Made by a program: the position numbers and the translations under genes. Under the pieces are notes generated by a model. That model saw only the letters and a list, made by a program, of their open reading frames with translations, was not told where the DNA came from and did no database searches. Below, piece after piece: positions 4,998-5,020 of a stretch of DNA of 5,020 bases (within the stretch, counting starts at the first letter, position 1; every line of letters begins with the position of its first letter). The stretch spans positions 1 through 5,020 of the forward strand of contig SKSA01000047.1 in the NCBI GenBank assembly GCA_007118195.1, read 5' to 3'. This stretch comes from Anaerobacillus sp. Lineage in GTDB: Bacteria > Bacillota > Bacilli > Bacillales > Anaerobacillaceae.

Positions 4998-5020
4998 AAA
5001 GCTTTCACATTCAAAATTAA

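Noticed and set aside
4982..5020. L13 leader RNA upstream of rplM
   Set aside because: Known in Bacilli, but only 39 bases are inside the window, mostly ribosome site, so the structure cannot be supported.

Overview
The window looks like a low-GC, endospore-forming Firmicute of the family Bacillaceae. It carries orthologues of the Bacillus subtilis block rplM–rpsI–ybaK–cwlD–salA–gerD–kbaA in that order, and the ribosome-binding sites are strong GGAGG types. The genus cannot be fixed from the sequence alone. No phage, insertion sequence, CRISPR array, tRNA or rRNA is visible.

Layout, right to left. Five complete genes and one partial gene lie on the minus strand. rplM (ribosomal protein L13) and rpsI (S9) form a tight translation pair closed by a G·U-rich terminator at 4083-4118. 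ybaK, a DUF2521 protein of unknown function, follows without the methyltransferase gene ybaJ that separates it from rpsI in B. subtilis. cwlD, the spore-cortex amidase, has its own candidate sigma-E promoter and a terminator that overlaps its last codons. salA, a Mrp/ParA-type ATPase, starts from a candidate sigma-A extended -10 promoter. Converging on salA from the left is the only plus-strand gene, gerD, a germination lipoprotein with a good sigma-G promoter; salA and gerD share one bidirectional terminator. Divergent from gerD is kbaA, the membrane activator of the KinB pathway, cut by the left edge within a few codons of its expected end.

The genes cover successive stages of one life cycle: growth (L13, S9), the decision to sporulate and exoprotease control (KbaA, SalA), cortex building in the mother cell (CwlD, sigma-E) and germination machinery in the forespore (GerD, sigma-G). 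The compartment assignments inferred from the promoters agree with what is known of these families.

Starts are often not ATG: kbaA uses GTG and gerD, salA and rpsI use TTG. For gerD, salA, cwlD, ybaK and rplM the longest open frame begins upstream of the Shine-Dalgarno sequence, so all five starts were moved inward. I see an ordinary, conserved chromosomal region and no convincing undescribed system. The points most worth a second look are the 13-residue periodicity and acidic tail of GerD, the cysteine-free SalA, and a set of mutually exclusive inverted repeats between kbaA and gerD.
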